From Cellulomonas timonensis (lineage in GTDB: Bacteria > Actinomycetota > Actinomycetes > Actinomycetales > Cellulomonadaceae): DNA of 64,000 nucleotides. Position 1 is the stretch's first letter; each line of letters opens with the position of its first letter. The translations under genes and the position numbers were made by a program. The DNA lies in NCBI RefSeq assembly GCF_900046455.1, contig NZ_FCOT01000008.1:1-64000 (forward strand). Reading direction: 5' to 3'. Below the pieces are notes generated by a model. That model was given only the letters and a program-made list of their open reading frames with translations. It did not search any database and was not told the origin of the DNA. Of this stretch, positions 39,748 to 48,199 are shown piece by piece.

Positions 39748-39860
39748 TCAGGTCGTGATGGGCCGCGGACGGATCGCGATGGCCTCCACCTCGACCAGGT
39801 GGTCGTCGTAGCCCGCGGACGTCGCCCTGATCGCAACGGACCGCGATGATCGGGTTCTGC
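39748..39860 (-). pseudogene. Possible C-terminal remnant of a RidA-family gene
   Basis: On the minus strand about 35 codons before a TGA (39748-39750) read RSVAIRATSAGYDDHLVEVEAIAIRP, close to the C-terminal strand and helix of Rid proteins (enamine/imine deaminases), which end in a VEVEAIA-type motif. No start or N-terminal Rid sequence lies upstream; the frame closes after a few more codons and the AraC-family gene begins at 39901. I read it as the tail of a gene truncated by a deletion or insertion. It is short, so chance similarity is possible. Confidence 0.35.
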
Positions 39861-39900
39861 CGCGTGTGGGACGCCAGAGTCGTCAGCGGAAGGGAGCACC

Positions 39901-40770
39901 GTGATCGCCTGGCTCAACCGGCTCGTGGACCTCGTGGAGGAGAGCCTCACCGAGGACCTCGACGTCGTGCGTCTCGCCGCCAAGCTCGGCACGACCGAGC
40001 ACCATCTGCGTCGCATGTTCTCCGCACTGGCCGGGATGCCGCTGTCGGAGTACGTGCGCCGCAGGCGGATGACTGTTGCCGCGGCCGAGGTCGTCACCGG
40101 GTCTGGAGACCTGCTGGGCATCGCCGTGCGTTACGGCTACGGCTCGGCAGAGGCTTTCGGCCGGGCGTTCGAGTCCGTGCACGGCCTCAGCCCAGGCCGG
40201 GCCCGGCGTGACGGTGGCCCCTTCCGCGCCCAGCCATGCCTCAGGTTCCGCCTCACCGTCGAAGGAGCATGTCCGATGGACGTCCGCATCGTCTCCCGCC
40301 CCGCCTTCCGTCTCGTAGGGCACGCCACACGCGTCCCGCTCGTGCACCGCGGCGCGAACCCCGCCATCCAGCAGCACGTCGCGTCTCTGGCCCCGCAGGA
40401 GCATGTGCGGCTGAAGGCCGTGGGCGACGCCGAGCCGCACGGGCTGCTCGCCGTGAGCGCCGACATCGACCCGGACCGCCGGGAGGGCACGGAGCTGACG
40501 TACCTGCACGGCGTGGCGGTCAGGGACGGGGCACAGGTTCCCGACGACCTTGATGTCATCCCCGTGGCGGCTGGCTCGTGGGCAGTCTTCCGCGCGGCGG
40601 GCCCCTACCCGGATGCGCTGCAGGACGTGTGGGCCGCGACCGCGACCGAGTGGTTCCCGTCGAACCCGTGGCGGCTGCGCCCCGGTCCCGAGGTGGTCGC
40701 GGTGATCGACCGCGCCGACGACTTCAGCACCGCCACCGTCGAGCTCTGGCTGCCGGTGGAGGGCAGTTGA
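39901..40770 (+). CDS. AraC-family regulator with GyrI-like effector domain
   Basis: 289 residues. An N-terminal AraC-type double helix-turn-helix (about residues 1-105) includes VVRLAAKLGTTEHHLRRMFSALAGMPLSEYVRRRRM and GYGSAEAFGRAFESVHGLSPGRAR. The C-terminal half (from about residue 122, MDVRIVSRPAFRLVGHATRVPL) is a GyrI-like / AraC effector-binding domain, as in Rob and SoxS-related sensors of small hydrophobic molecules. It probably activates efflux or detoxification genes; the target may be the adjacent nitroreductase-type gene. The GTG at 39901 follows GGAAGGGAG. Confidence 0.9.
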   Translation: MIAWLNRLVDLVEESLTEDLDVVRLAAKLGTTEHHLRRMFSALAGMPLSEYVRRRRMTVAAAEVVTGSGDLLGIAVRYGYGSAEAFGRAFESVHGLSPGRARRDGGPFRAQPCLRFRLTVEGACPMDVRIVSRPAFRLVGHATRVPLVHRGANPAIQQHVASLAPQEHVRLKAVGDAEPHGLLAVSADIDPDRREGTELTYLHGVAVRDGAQVPDDLDVIPVAAGSWAVFRAAGPYPDALQDVWAATATEWFPSNPWRLRPGPEVVAVIDRADDFSTATVELWLPVEGS

Positions 40771-40848
40771 GGCCGATCAGGGCCCAGCGGAATGCGCGCC
40801 GGTCGGCAAAGGTTGGGGCCAGTGACCCACGACGACGAGGAGACACCT

Positions 40849-41520
40849 GTGCCTGAGCTGCCGCAGACGCCACCATCGGCCATCCCGACCGACTCTTCCC
40901 GCACCGCCCCGGGACAGAGCCGCGGGCGTATCGACATGTGGTTCGACCCGGCGTGCCCGTGGGCGTGGATGACCTCCCGCTGGGTCGAGGAGGTCGAGAA
41001 GGTCCGGGACGTGGACGTCCACTGGCACGTGATGAGCCTCGCGGTGCTCAACGAGGGCCGTGACCTGCCCGAGGAGTACCGGCGGATGCTGGACGGCGCC
41101 TGGGGCCCGGTGCGGGTCATCACAGCCGCCGCCCACCTGCACGGCGAGAAGCACATCAAGGCGCTGTACGACGCGATGGGCACACGTCGGCACCCCGGCG
41201 GACGCACTGACACCGCCGCGATCATCGCGGAGTCGCTGGCCGAGGCCGGGCTCCCGCCGGAGCTCGCCGACGCCGCCCACTCTGACGAGTGGGACGCCCA
41301 GCTGCGTGCGTCCCACTCGCGGGCCATCGCCCTGGTCGGCGACGAGGTCGGCACCCCGGTGGTGGCGTTCAACGGCACGGCGTTCTTCGGCCCCGTCCTG
41401 ACGCCCATCCCGCGCGGCGAGGACGCCGGGCGGCTGTTCGACGGGTTCGCGCTGATCACAAGCGTGCCCGGGTTCTACGAGCTCAAGCGCAGCCGCACCG
41501 AGGGCCCACGCTTCGACTGA
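40849..41520 (+). CDS. Rv2466c-type mycothiol-dependent nitroreductase / DsbA-fold protein
   Basis: 223 residues. Closely follows Mycobacterium tuberculosis Rv2466c: WFDPACPWAWMTSRW, VHWHVMSLAVLNEGRDLPEEYRRM, VGDEVGTPVVAFNGTAFFGPVLTPIPRGE and the C-terminal FYELKRSRTEGPRFD. The thioredoxin-fold active site is CPWA at residues 36-39, where Rv2466c has CPWC, so only the N-terminal Cys36 can react and a monothiol mechanism with mycothiol is expected. I used the GTG at 40849, which follows GAGGAG by six bases; the leader of about 25 residues is Pro-rich. An AraC-type regulator precedes it on the same strand. Confidence 0.87.
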   Translation: MPELPQTPPSAIPTDSSRTAPGQSRGRIDMWFDPACPWAWMTSRWVEEVEKVRDVDVHWHVMSLAVLNEGRDLPEEYRRMLDGAWGPVRVITAAAHLHGEKHIKALYDAMGTRRHPGGRTDTAAIIAESLAEAGLPPELADAAHSDEWDAQLRASHSRAIALVGDEVGTPVVAFNGTAFFGPVLTPIPRGEDAGRLFDGFALITSVPGFYELKRSRTEGPRFD

Positions 41521-41633
41521 CGCCCGGCGGCCCAGAGGCGCGCGGAACGGCTGGTCGCGCCCCCGCCGCTGTGTGATGCTGTTCGCCGCGCAGGCGCCGA
41601 ATGGCGCCGCAGGAGTTGAGGGGTGTGCATCGG

Positions 41634-42164
41634 ATGGCCGACACCGGCATGAGGTTGAGCACGGGGATGAAGGTCTTCCTCGGCATCGACGTGATCCTCG
41701 TGGCGACGTTCCTCGTCTTGCTGGTGGTCGGCCTCGGGGGCTCCGATGACGAGAAGCCGCAGGCCAACGAGTCGGCGACCTCCGTGGGCCAGGTGGCGCC
41801 GGAGCCCAACGCGGACGCCGTCGAGGCGGAGCCGGTGTCGTTCACGCTGCCCAGCGGCAACATCGCCTGCGACATGACTGTCGACGGCGTGACCTGCTCG
41901 ATCGCCAGCGCGGGCTTCGCCCCGACGGCGGAGTGCTCTGACGCGCAGGAGCAGGTCTTCGTGGTGGACGCGACCGGGGTCAGCGAGCCGTGCGCCGAGT
42001 CGCCCGACAGGTCCGCGGCGAACGCCGGCGCCGAGTTGGAGTACGGCAGCGTGGAGACGGTCGGCGCGTACACGTGCACGAGCGCCACCGACGGTGTGAC
42101 GTGCGTCGGCGCGTCCGGCGAGGGCTTCCGCCTGGCCCGGTCGGCCTTCGTCAAGGTCCCCTGA
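41634..42164 (+). CDS. Membrane-anchored extracytoplasmic protein (DUF6636-like)
   Basis: 176 residues. One N-terminal hydrophobic segment (MKVFLGIDVILVATFLVLLVVGLGG) acts as an uncleaved anchor. After an acidic linker comes a Cys-rich domain: FTLPSGNIACDMTVDGVTCSIAS, AECSDAQEQVF, SEPCAES, GAYTCTSATDGVTC. The six Cys suggest three disulfides. This pattern belongs to a small family of secreted actinobacterial proteins with no known function. A GTG three codons upstream (41625) has an AGGAG site and is an equally possible start. Confidence 0.78.
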   Translation: MADTGMRLSTGMKVFLGIDVILVATFLVLLVVGLGGSDDEKPQANESATSVGQVAPEPNADAVEAEPVSFTLPSGNIACDMTVDGVTCSIASAGFAPTAECSDAQEQVFVVDATGVSEPCAESPDRSAANAGAELEYGSVETVGAYTCTSATDGVTCVGASGEGFRLARSAFVKVP

Positions 42165-42174
42165 CCGCAGGCGG

Positions 42175-42229
42175 CACGAGATGAGAAGAGGGCCCCAGCC
42201 GCGCGGCGGGGCCCTCTTCTCATCTCGTG
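42175..42229. terminator. 22-bp bidirectional terminator hairpin
   Basis: The arms 42175-42196 and 42208-42229 are perfectly complementary over 22 bp (core GAAGAGGGCCCC / GGGGCCCTCTTC) with an 11-nt loop. It separates two convergent genes and runs up to the M13 peptidase stop. Confidence 0.85.
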
Positions 42230-42236
42230 CGCGTGG

Positions 42237-44228
42237 TCACCAGATCCGCACGCGCTCCTCGGGCGCCAGGTACAGCGCGTCCTCGGGCTGGACGTCGAAC
42301 GCCTCGTAGAACTCGTCCACGTTGCGCACCACGCCGTTGGTGCGGAACTCGTCGGGGGAGTGCGGGTCCGTCGCGAGGCGGCGGATGAGCTCCTCGTCGC
42401 GGTACTTGCCCTGCCAGGTCTGCGCGAAGCTGAGCATGACCCGCTGCACGCCCGTGAGCCCGTCGATCACGGGCGCCTCGTCGAGCGGGCGGCCCAGCGC
42501 GATGCGGTAGGCCTTCAGCGCGATCGACAGGCCGCCCAGGTCGCCGATGTTCTCGCCGATGGTCAGCTCGCCGTTCACGTGGTGCGACCCGTCGAGCTGC
42601 CTGGGGGAGTACGCCGAGTACTGGTCGACCAACGCCTTGGTGCGCTTGTCGAACTCCGCGCGGTCCTCCTCGGTCCACCAGTCCTCGAGCCGGCCGTCGC
42701 CGTCGTACTTCGAGCCCTGGTCGTCGAAGCCGTGGCCGATCTCGTGGCCGATCACGGCGCCGATGCCGCCGTAGTTGACGGCGTCGTCCGCCTCCGCGTC
42801 GAAGAACGGGGGCTGCAGGATCGCCGCGGGGAAGACGATCTCGTTCATCCCGGGGTTGTAGTAGGCGTTGACCGTCTGCGGGGTCATGAACCACTCGTCG
42901 CGGTCGATCGGCTTGCCGATCTTGTTCAGCTCGCGGTCCTGCTCGAACGCCGACGCGCGGCGCACGTTGCCGACCAGGTCGTCGGGCCGCACCTCCAGCG
43001 CCGAGTAGTCGCGCCACTTCACCGGGTAGCCGATCTTCGGGGTGAAGGAGTCGAGCTTGGCCAGCGCCTTGGCGCGCGTCTCCTCGCTCATCCAGTCGAG
43101 CGCGCTGATGGACTCGCGGTACGCCTCGACGAGGTTCGCGACGAGCTCGTTCATCCGCTCCTTGTGCGACGGCGGGAAGTGCCGCTCGACGTACACCTCG
43201 CCGACGGCCTCGCCGAGCACGCCCTGCACCAGACTGACCCCGCGCTTCCACCGGTCCCGGAGCTCCTGGGCGCCGGTGAGGGTGCGGCCGTAGAAGTCGA
43301 AGTTCGCCTGCACGATCTCGCGCGTGAGGTACGGCGCCCGCGAGCTGACCGCGTGGTAAGCCATCCACGCCTTCCAGTCCTCGATCGGCAGCTCCGACCA
43401 GAGCGTCGCGAAGGCCTGCGCGTACGACGGCTCCTGCATGACCAGGTCGTCAAGGGAGCCCTCGGGGGCGCCGAGCGCCCGGGCCCACGCGGCCCAGTCG
43501 AAGCCGGGCGCCTGCTCGGCGAGCTGGGCGAGCGTCATCGGGTTGTACGTCAGCTCCGCGTCACGGTCCTTGACCACGTCCCAGTGCCCCTGCGCGAGCC
43601 GCGCCTCGAGGGACACCACACGCCCGGCGAGCTCGTCCGCCTGGTCCTGGTCTGCCGCGACGCCGCCGAGCAGCAGCATGCGCGCCACATGCGGGCGGTA
43701 GGCGGCCAGCACCGTCGCGTACTGCGCGTCGCGGTAGTACGACTCGTCGGGCAGCCCCAGGCCGGACTGGGCGAGGTACACGATGTAGCGCGTCGGGTCC
43801 TTGGCGTCGTTGTCGACCCAGAACCCGACGGCGCCCGCGGCGCCGGTGCGCTGCAGCACGCCGAGCGCCTCGGTGAGCGCGGCCTGGTCGCCGGCCTGCT
43901 CGATGAGCTCGAGGTCGGGGCGCAGCGGCTGCGTGCCGGCGGCCTCCACCGCGTCCTCGTCCATGAAGCTGGCGTACAGCGCGCCGATCTTGGCCTGGAT
44001 GTCCTCGGGCGCCTGCGCCCCGTCGGCGGCCTGCTGCGCGGCATCGGTGATGATGTCCCGCACCTGCTCCTCGGCGCTGTCGTGCAACGCGCGGAACGCG
44101 CCGTCCGAGGCCCGGTCGGCGGGGATCTGGTGTGAGGCGAGCCACCGCCCGTTGACGTGTCCGAAGAGGTCGTCCTGCGGCCGGGCCGCAGGGTCGAGGG
44201 CGGTGAGGTCGATTCCGCTGTGGGTCAT
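42237..44228 (-). CDS. M13-family zinc metallopeptidase (PepO/neprilysin-like)
   Basis: 663 residues. The zinc site HEIGHGFDDQGSKYD begins at residue 495, with the third ligand Glu in GENIGDLGG and the substrate-binding VNAYYNPGMNEIVFPAAILQPPFF before it. The N-terminal DPAARPQDDLFGHVNGRWL matches bacterial cytosolic M13 enzymes. There is no signal peptide or membrane anchor, so it acts in the cytoplasm on oligopeptides. The full length of the family is present. Start: ATG at 44228. It diverges from rpiB across 42 bp. Confidence 0.94.
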   Translation of the reverse strand: MTHSGIDLTALDPAARPQDDLFGHVNGRWLASHQIPADRASDGAFRALHDSAEEQVRDIITDAAQQAADGAQAPEDIQAKIGALYASFMDEDAVEAAGTQPLRPDLELIEQAGDQAALTEALGVLQRTGAAGAVGFWVDNDAKDPTRYIVYLAQSGLGLPDESYYRDAQYATVLAAYRPHVARMLLLGGVAADQDQADELAGRVVSLEARLAQGHWDVVKDRDAELTYNPMTLAQLAEQAPGFDWAAWARALGAPEGSLDDLVMQEPSYAQAFATLWSELPIEDWKAWMAYHAVSSRAPYLTREIVQANFDFYGRTLTGAQELRDRWKRGVSLVQGVLGEAVGEVYVERHFPPSHKERMNELVANLVEAYRESISALDWMSEETRAKALAKLDSFTPKIGYPVKWRDYSALEVRPDDLVGNVRRASAFEQDRELNKIGKPIDRDEWFMTPQTVNAYYNPGMNEIVFPAAILQPPFFDAEADDAVNYGGIGAVIGHEIGHGFDDQGSKYDGDGRLEDWWTEEDRAEFDKRTKALVDQYSAYSPRQLDGSHHVNGELTIGENIGDLGGLSIALKAYRIALGRPLDEAPVIDGLTGVQRVMLSFAQTWQGKYRDEELIRRLATDPHSPDEFRTNGVVRNVDEFYEAFDVQPEDALYLAPEERVRIW

Positions 44229-44270
44229 AGGTGCAGGCTAGAACACCTCGAACTGAGGCAGGATGTTCAT

Positions 44271-44729
44271 ATGCGCATTCACGTTGCCACAGACCACGCC
44301 GGCTACGAGCTCAAGGCCGCCCTCGTCGACCACCTCCAGTCCGCAGGACACGACGTCGTGGACCACGGCGCCTTCGAGTACGACGCGCTGGACGCCTACC
44401 CGCCGTTCTGCTTCGCGGCGGGCGAGGCCGTCGCCGCCGAGCCGGAGAGCCTGGGCATCGTGCTGGGCGGGTCGGGCAACGGCGAGCAGATCGCCGCCAA
44501 CAAGGTGCCGGGCATCCGTGCCGCGCTCGCGTGGAAGCCGGAGATCGCCCAGCTGGCCCGCGCGCACAACGACGCGAACGTGGTGGCCCTCGGCGCGCGG
44601 CAGCACACCATCGACGAGGCGCTGGCCATCGTCGACGCCTTCATCGCCGAGCCGTTCAGCGGCGACGTCCGCCACTCGCGGCGCATCGAGATGATCTCCG
44701 CCTACGTGGAGGCGCACAGCCGCGGCTGA
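44271..44729 (+). CDS. rpiB: Ribose-5-phosphate isomerase B (RpiB/LacAB family)
   Basis: 152 residues. It interconverts ribose-5-phosphate and ribulose-5-phosphate. MRIHVATDHAGYELK holds the phosphate-binding DHAG, and GIVLGGSGNGEQIAANKVPGIRAAL is the active-site loop. The usual catalytic Cys of E. coli RpiB is Ser (GGSGNG), as in actinobacterial enzymes that use Glu. HNDANVVALGAR is the other conserved block. The ATG at 44271 has AGGA seven bases upstream. A 16-bp terminator hairpin follows. Confidence 0.92.
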   Translation: MRIHVATDHAGYELKAALVDHLQSAGHDVVDHGAFEYDALDAYPPFCFAAGEAVAAEPESLGIVLGGSGNGEQIAANKVPGIRAALAWKPEIAQLARAHNDANVVALGARQHTIDEALAIVDAFIAEPFSGDVRHSRRIEMISAYVEAHSRG

Positions 44730-44748
44730 CGCGTCCCAGGTCCGGACA

Positions 44749-44799
44749 CGCCACGGGGCGCCCCAGGGGTCGGTCGACCACCCGGGGCGCCCCGTGGCG
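44749..44799. terminator. 16-bp terminator hairpin after rpiB
   Basis: CGCCACGGGGCGCCCC (44749-44764) pairs perfectly with 44784-44799. It lies between the convergent rpiB and Eis-like genes and can serve both. Confidence 0.8.
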
Positions 44800-44800
44800 C

Positions 44801-44842
44801 GCTGCGGCTAGAACGCTGTGGCTAGAACGCTGCGGCTAGAAC
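44801..44842. repeat. Three tandem 14-bp repeats spanning a stop codon
   Basis: GCTGCGGCTAGAAC, GCTGTGGCTAGAAC and GCTGCGGCTAGAAC run head to tail at 44801-44814, 44815-44828 and 44829-44842. On the minus strand the third unit contains the last Phe codon and TAG stop of the Eis-like gene; the other two copies lie in its 3' untranslated region. Confidence 0.85.
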
Positions 44843-46110
44843 ATCCAGGAGCACACCGGCGCCAGCGGCCATGCGAACGCGGTGCTGGTCGCGTGCAGGC
44901 TCCCCGCCCGGCGCTCCTCGACGAGCCCGGCATGGCCGGCCGCCGCCAGCGAGCGCCCGCCGAGGTAGGCCGCGCCGAGCTCCCGGACGTCCAGCGCCAC
45001 ATCGGCGTCGTCCTCGGTGCGCGTCACCTGCACGTCATACGCGCCGTCCGCCCCGACGGGGCCGGTGGCCAGCCGCCAACGCCCGGCGTTCGCGGGCAGC
45101 CGCGCGTCGGTGACCTCCAGCACCACGTCGAGCGGCCCGGAGTAGCGGCGCGCGGTGAGCGCGGCGGGGACGTCGACCAGCCGCACCCACACGTTGTCGG
45201 TGATCTTCGCGGTGGCGAGGCGCGGGTCGACGAGGATCTCCCTGATGCGGTCGTCGACGGGAAGTGGGCCGCTCTGCACCGACGCGGTGAGGTCCATGTC
45301 GAGGAGGAACGACCACAGCCGATGCGCCGCGGCCGCGTCGACGGCCGCCGACTCCCGCACCAGCACCTTCGTCTTGGCGACGTTGTCGACCCATTCCTCC
45401 TTGCGGCGCAGCAGCGCATACGCGCGGGGCTCCCCGTCGGGGCCGTGCACGCTCGCGATCCTCAGCGGCTCACCGCCCTGCCGCCAAGCCGGCGGGTCGG
45501 CCAGCGCGCTGGCCCGCAGCGCGTCGGTGCTCCGGCCGATCCAGCCCGGTCGCCCCACGCCGGCCGCGGCATGGACCTGCTCGACGAGCCCGCCATGCGC
45601 CGCGGCGTCGAGCTTCGCGAAGCGGAGCGCCAGGTCGGACGAGCCGGGCACGTCACGCAGCGCGATACCGCGCGGGATCGTCACTCGAAGGTCGTCGGCC
45701 GCGGAGCCGTAGCCGAAGCGCCCGTAGATGGCGGACTCCGCCGCGTACAGCGCCGACACGGGCTCGCCGCGCTCCTGGCAGTGCGCGAAGTGGTCCGCGA
45801 TCATCGCCGAGAGCAGGCCCTGGCGCCGCTGGTCCGGGCGGGTGCCGACCCACGTCAGGCCCGCGCACTCGACGGGCTCGGCGCCGGGCACCGGCAGCGT
45901 GAAGTCGTAGGACGCGTGGACGGCCGCCAGGCTGCCGTCGGGCGCCTCGACGGCAGAGGTGCGGTCCCACTCCAAGTAGTCGGGCACCTGCGCGACGGTC
46001 TCCGGATCGGGCTCGTAGCCGAACGCGAGATGGTCGACCTCGCGGAACTCCTCGCTGCGGCTCAGGGGGACACGGATCAGGCGGTAGCCGTCGGGAAGCA
46101 CAGGGGTCAT
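44836..46110 (-). CDS. Eis-like GNAT N-acetyltransferase
   Basis: 424 residues in the Eis layout: an N-terminal GNAT fold with the acetyl-CoA loop VGTRPDQRRQGLLSAMI and the downstream YAAESAIYGRFGYGSA, a second GNAT-like domain, and a C-terminal sterol-carrier-like domain. It ends CSWMF; in Eis the C-terminal carboxylate takes part in catalysis, and this terminal Phe is kept. Eis proteins acetylate aminoglycosides and protein lysines; the substrate here is unknown. I chose the ATG at 46110 (MTPVLPDGYRLIRVP). It diverges from the PP2C gene across 91 bp. Confidence 0.88.
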   Translation of the reverse strand: MTPVLPDGYRLIRVPLSRSEEFREVDHLAFGYEPDPETVAQVPDYLEWDRTSAVEAPDGSLAAVHASYDFTLPVPGAEPVECAGLTWVGTRPDQRRQGLLSAMIADHFAHCQERGEPVSALYAAESAIYGRFGYGSAADDLRVTIPRGIALRDVPGSSDLALRFAKLDAAAHGGLVEQVHAAAGVGRPGWIGRSTDALRASALADPPAWRQGGEPLRIASVHGPDGEPRAYALLRRKEEWVDNVAKTKVLVRESAAVDAAAAHRLWSFLLDMDLTASVQSGPLPVDDRIREILVDPRLATAKITDNVWVRLVDVPAALTARRYSGPLDVVLEVTDARLPANAGRWRLATGPVGADGAYDVQVTRTEDDADVALDVRELGAAYLGGRSLAAAGHAGLVEERRAGSLHATSTAFAWPLAPVCSWMF

Positions 46111-46201
46111 GACGCCATAGTGTCGCGCCTCACGTCGGCGAGCCACCAGTTTTCCCTGGTCAGCGCAACGTCGGCGTAGGCAGGGCGACTATTCTCCCCG
46201 G

Positions 46202-47299
46202 GTGGGCAGTCGCTGGGTCGAGGAGTTGCGCGCGCGCGTGCCGTCGCCCGCCGGGTGGCTCCGCCGCGGCCTGCCGATGTCGCAGAAGGCGCTGACGTGG
46301 GGGCTCGTGCTGCTGACGGTGGTGGCGTCTGCCGCGATCGTCGCGCCGTGGGACTGGGCGCCGGTGTCGGTGCTCATCTTGGTGCAGCTCCTCGGGGCGT
46401 TCCTGCTGCGGCTGCGCGGCATGGTGGTGCTGTGCGCCGTGATCGTCGTCGAGACCCTGGCCATGGCGATCGGCCGGAACGGGTCGTTCAGCCCCGGCGA
46501 GATGCTCGTGCAGGGCATCTCCGTGGTGGCGCTGCTGGCCTTCGCCTTCCAGCGTGAGCGCCTGGGCCTGCAGGGCGCGCCGGGCGGGTTGATGCTCGTC
46601 GACCTGCGCGACCGGCTCGCCGCGCATGGGCGCATCCCACGGCTGCCGCACTCCTGGCGGGTGGACAGCGCGCTGCGGGCCGCCAACGCCGAGGCGTTCT
46701 CCGGCGACTTCATCGTGGCCAGCACCGCCAAAGACGAGACGCTGCTCGAGATCGCTGTGGTGGACGTGTCCGGCAAGGGCCAGGCCGCGGGGGTGCGGTC
46801 GCTGCTGCTGTCCGGGGCCTTCGGCGGCCTGCTGGGCGCCATGCCGCCCGAGGAGTTCCTGCCCGCCGCCAACGACTACCTGCTGGCGCAGGACTGGGAC
46901 GAGGGGTTCGCCACGGCGATCCACCTCACCGTCGACCTGCGCACCGGCGAGTTCTGGGTCGCCTCCGCCGGGCACCCGCCAGCCGTCCAGCTCCATGCGG
47001 GCTCGGGCCGGCTCGAGATCGTCAACAGCATCGGTGCGCCGGCGCTCGGCATCGTGCGTCAGCTCCGTTGCGAGCCCGTGGCCGGGAGGCTGGCGCCCGG
47101 TGACTCGCTCATGCTGTACACCGACGGCCTCATCGAGGCGCCAGGGCATGACGTGTCGATGGGGATCGACCGGCTGATGGGGGCCGCCGAGCGGCTCGTC
47201 GCGACGAGGCGCGGCGGAGCCGAGGCGGTGCTCGACGGGGTGCGCACCGGCGAGGGCGACGACCGGGCCCTCGTGCTGGTGCACCGCGACCCGAGCTAG
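46202..47299 (+). CDS. Membrane PP2C/SpoIIE-type serine phosphatase
   Basis: 365 residues. The N-terminal third has three or four hydrophobic segments (LTWGLVLLTVVASAAIVAP, VSVLILVQLLGAFLL, MVVLCAVIVVETLAMAI). The C-terminal PP2C/SpoIIE domain keeps the metal-binding motifs VVDVSGKGQAAG, SAGHPPAVQLHAG, LMLYTDGLIEA and GEGDDRALVLV. Such phosphatases act on anti-sigma-factor antagonists; none is adjacent. The GTG at 46202 is close to the divergent Eis-like gene. Confidence 0.88.
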   Translation: MGSRWVEELRARVPSPAGWLRRGLPMSQKALTWGLVLLTVVASAAIVAPWDWAPVSVLILVQLLGAFLLRLRGMVVLCAVIVVETLAMAIGRNGSFSPGEMLVQGISVVALLAFAFQRERLGLQGAPGGLMLVDLRDRLAAHGRIPRLPHSWRVDSALRAANAEAFSGDFIVASTAKDETLLEIAVVDVSGKGQAAGVRSLLLSGAFGGLLGAMPPEEFLPAANDYLLAQDWDEGFATAIHLTVDLRTGEFWVASAGHPPAVQLHAGSGRLEIVNSIGAPALGIVRQLRCEPVAGRLAPGDSLMLYTDGLIEAPGHDVSMGIDRLMGAAERLVATRRGGAEAVLDGVRTGEGDDRALVLVHRDPS

Positions 47300-47362
47300 C
47301 CTGCTCGACGCATCGGCGGCGGCATTCCTACTGCCCCGACCCGGCCCGCGAGGGAGGTCCGC

Positions 47363-47698
47363 ATGGACGAGGAGTACACCGAGGCGGTGCTCGACCTGGT
47401 CGAGCTCATCCCCCCGGGCAGGGTCATGACATACGGCACGGTGGCTGAGGCCGTGTCCGAGCTCTTCGTCTCGGAGGGTGGCACGCCGCGCGGCGGCCCC
47501 CGCCAAGTCGGCACGGTGCTGGCCCGCGCCGGTGGGGACGTGCCGTGGTGGCGGGTGGTCAACGCGAGCGGCCGCCCGCACTCGCCGGGGCGCGCCCTGC
47601 CCCGGTACGCGCACGAGGGGACGCCGCTCACCGCCGATGGCGAGCGCGTCGCGCTGCGGCGGGCCGTCTGGGTCCCCGGCGACCCGCCGAGCGCGTAG
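47363..47698 (+). CDS. Alkyltransferase-like protein (MGMT family, no active Cys)
   Basis: 111 residues. The DNA-binding domain of O6-alkylguanine-DNA alkyltransferases is clear: VLDLVELIPPGRVMTYGTVAEAV, GPRQVGTVLARAGGDVPWWRVVNASGRP. The PCHRV active site of the enzyme reads PWWRV, so the alkyl-accepting Cys is replaced by Trp. Alkyltransferase-like (ATL) proteins bind O6-alkylguanine and hand it to nucleotide excision repair. The ATG at 47363 follows GAGGGAGG closely. It lies 63 bp after the PP2C gene on the same strand. Confidence 0.9.
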   Translation: MDEEYTEAVLDLVELIPPGRVMTYGTVAEAVSELFVSEGGTPRGGPRQVGTVLARAGGDVPWWRVVNASGRPHSPGRALPRYAHEGTPLTADGERVALRRAVWVPGDPPSA

Positions 47699-47710
47699 AT
47701 CGCGCCGGGC

Positions 47711-48199
47711 TCAGCCGAGCGAGCGCCGTGAGCTGATCACACCGGTGTCGAATCCGGCCAGGTGCAGCCCGCCGTGGAACCGCGCGTGCTCGATCTTCAG
47801 GCAGCGGTCCATCACGACCCGCAGCCCGGCCTCCTCGCCGTCGCGGGCGACCTCCTCATGCCAGGACCCGAGCTGCAGCCACAGCGCCTTGGCGCCCACC
47901 GCGACAGTCTCCTCGAGGACCGTGGGCAGGTCGTCGTGGCGGCGGAACACGTCCACCAGGTCCGGGACGACGGGCAGTGCCGCGAGCGACGGGTACACCG
48001 GCCGGCCGAGGATCTCGGTGGCGCGGGGGTTGACGAAGTACACCTCGTACGGCGAGCTCGAGAGCAGGTACGTCGCCACGAAGTAGCTCGCGCGGGACGG
48101 GTTGTTCGAGGCTCCGACGATGGCCACCGAGCGCGTCGCGCGCAGCAGCGAGAGCCGCTCGGGGGCGCTGGGGCCGGTCCAGGTGCGGGCGGCGGTCAT
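47711..48199 (-). CDS. CoA-binding (YccU-type) protein
   Basis: 162 residues. One Rossmann-like CoA-binding domain: SVAIVGASNNPSRASYFVATYLL, VYFVNPRATEILGRPVYPSLAALP, VDLVDVFRR, AKALWLQLGSWHEEVARDGEEAGLRVVMDRCLKIEH. Members bind CoA, with no settled reaction. It is the last gene of the minus-strand sulfur unit: its ATG overlaps the metY stop (ATGA), so its translation is coupled to metY. This makes a link to acyl-CoA or homocysteine metabolism plausible but unproven. Confidence 0.88.
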   Translation of the reverse strand: MTAARTWTGPSAPERLSLLRATRSVAIVGASNNPSRASYFVATYLLSSSPYEVYFVNPRATEILGRPVYPSLAALPVVPDLVDVFRRHDDLPTVLEETVAVGAKALWLQLGSWHEEVARDGEEAGLRVVMDRCLKIEHARFHGGLHLAGFDTGVISSRRSLG

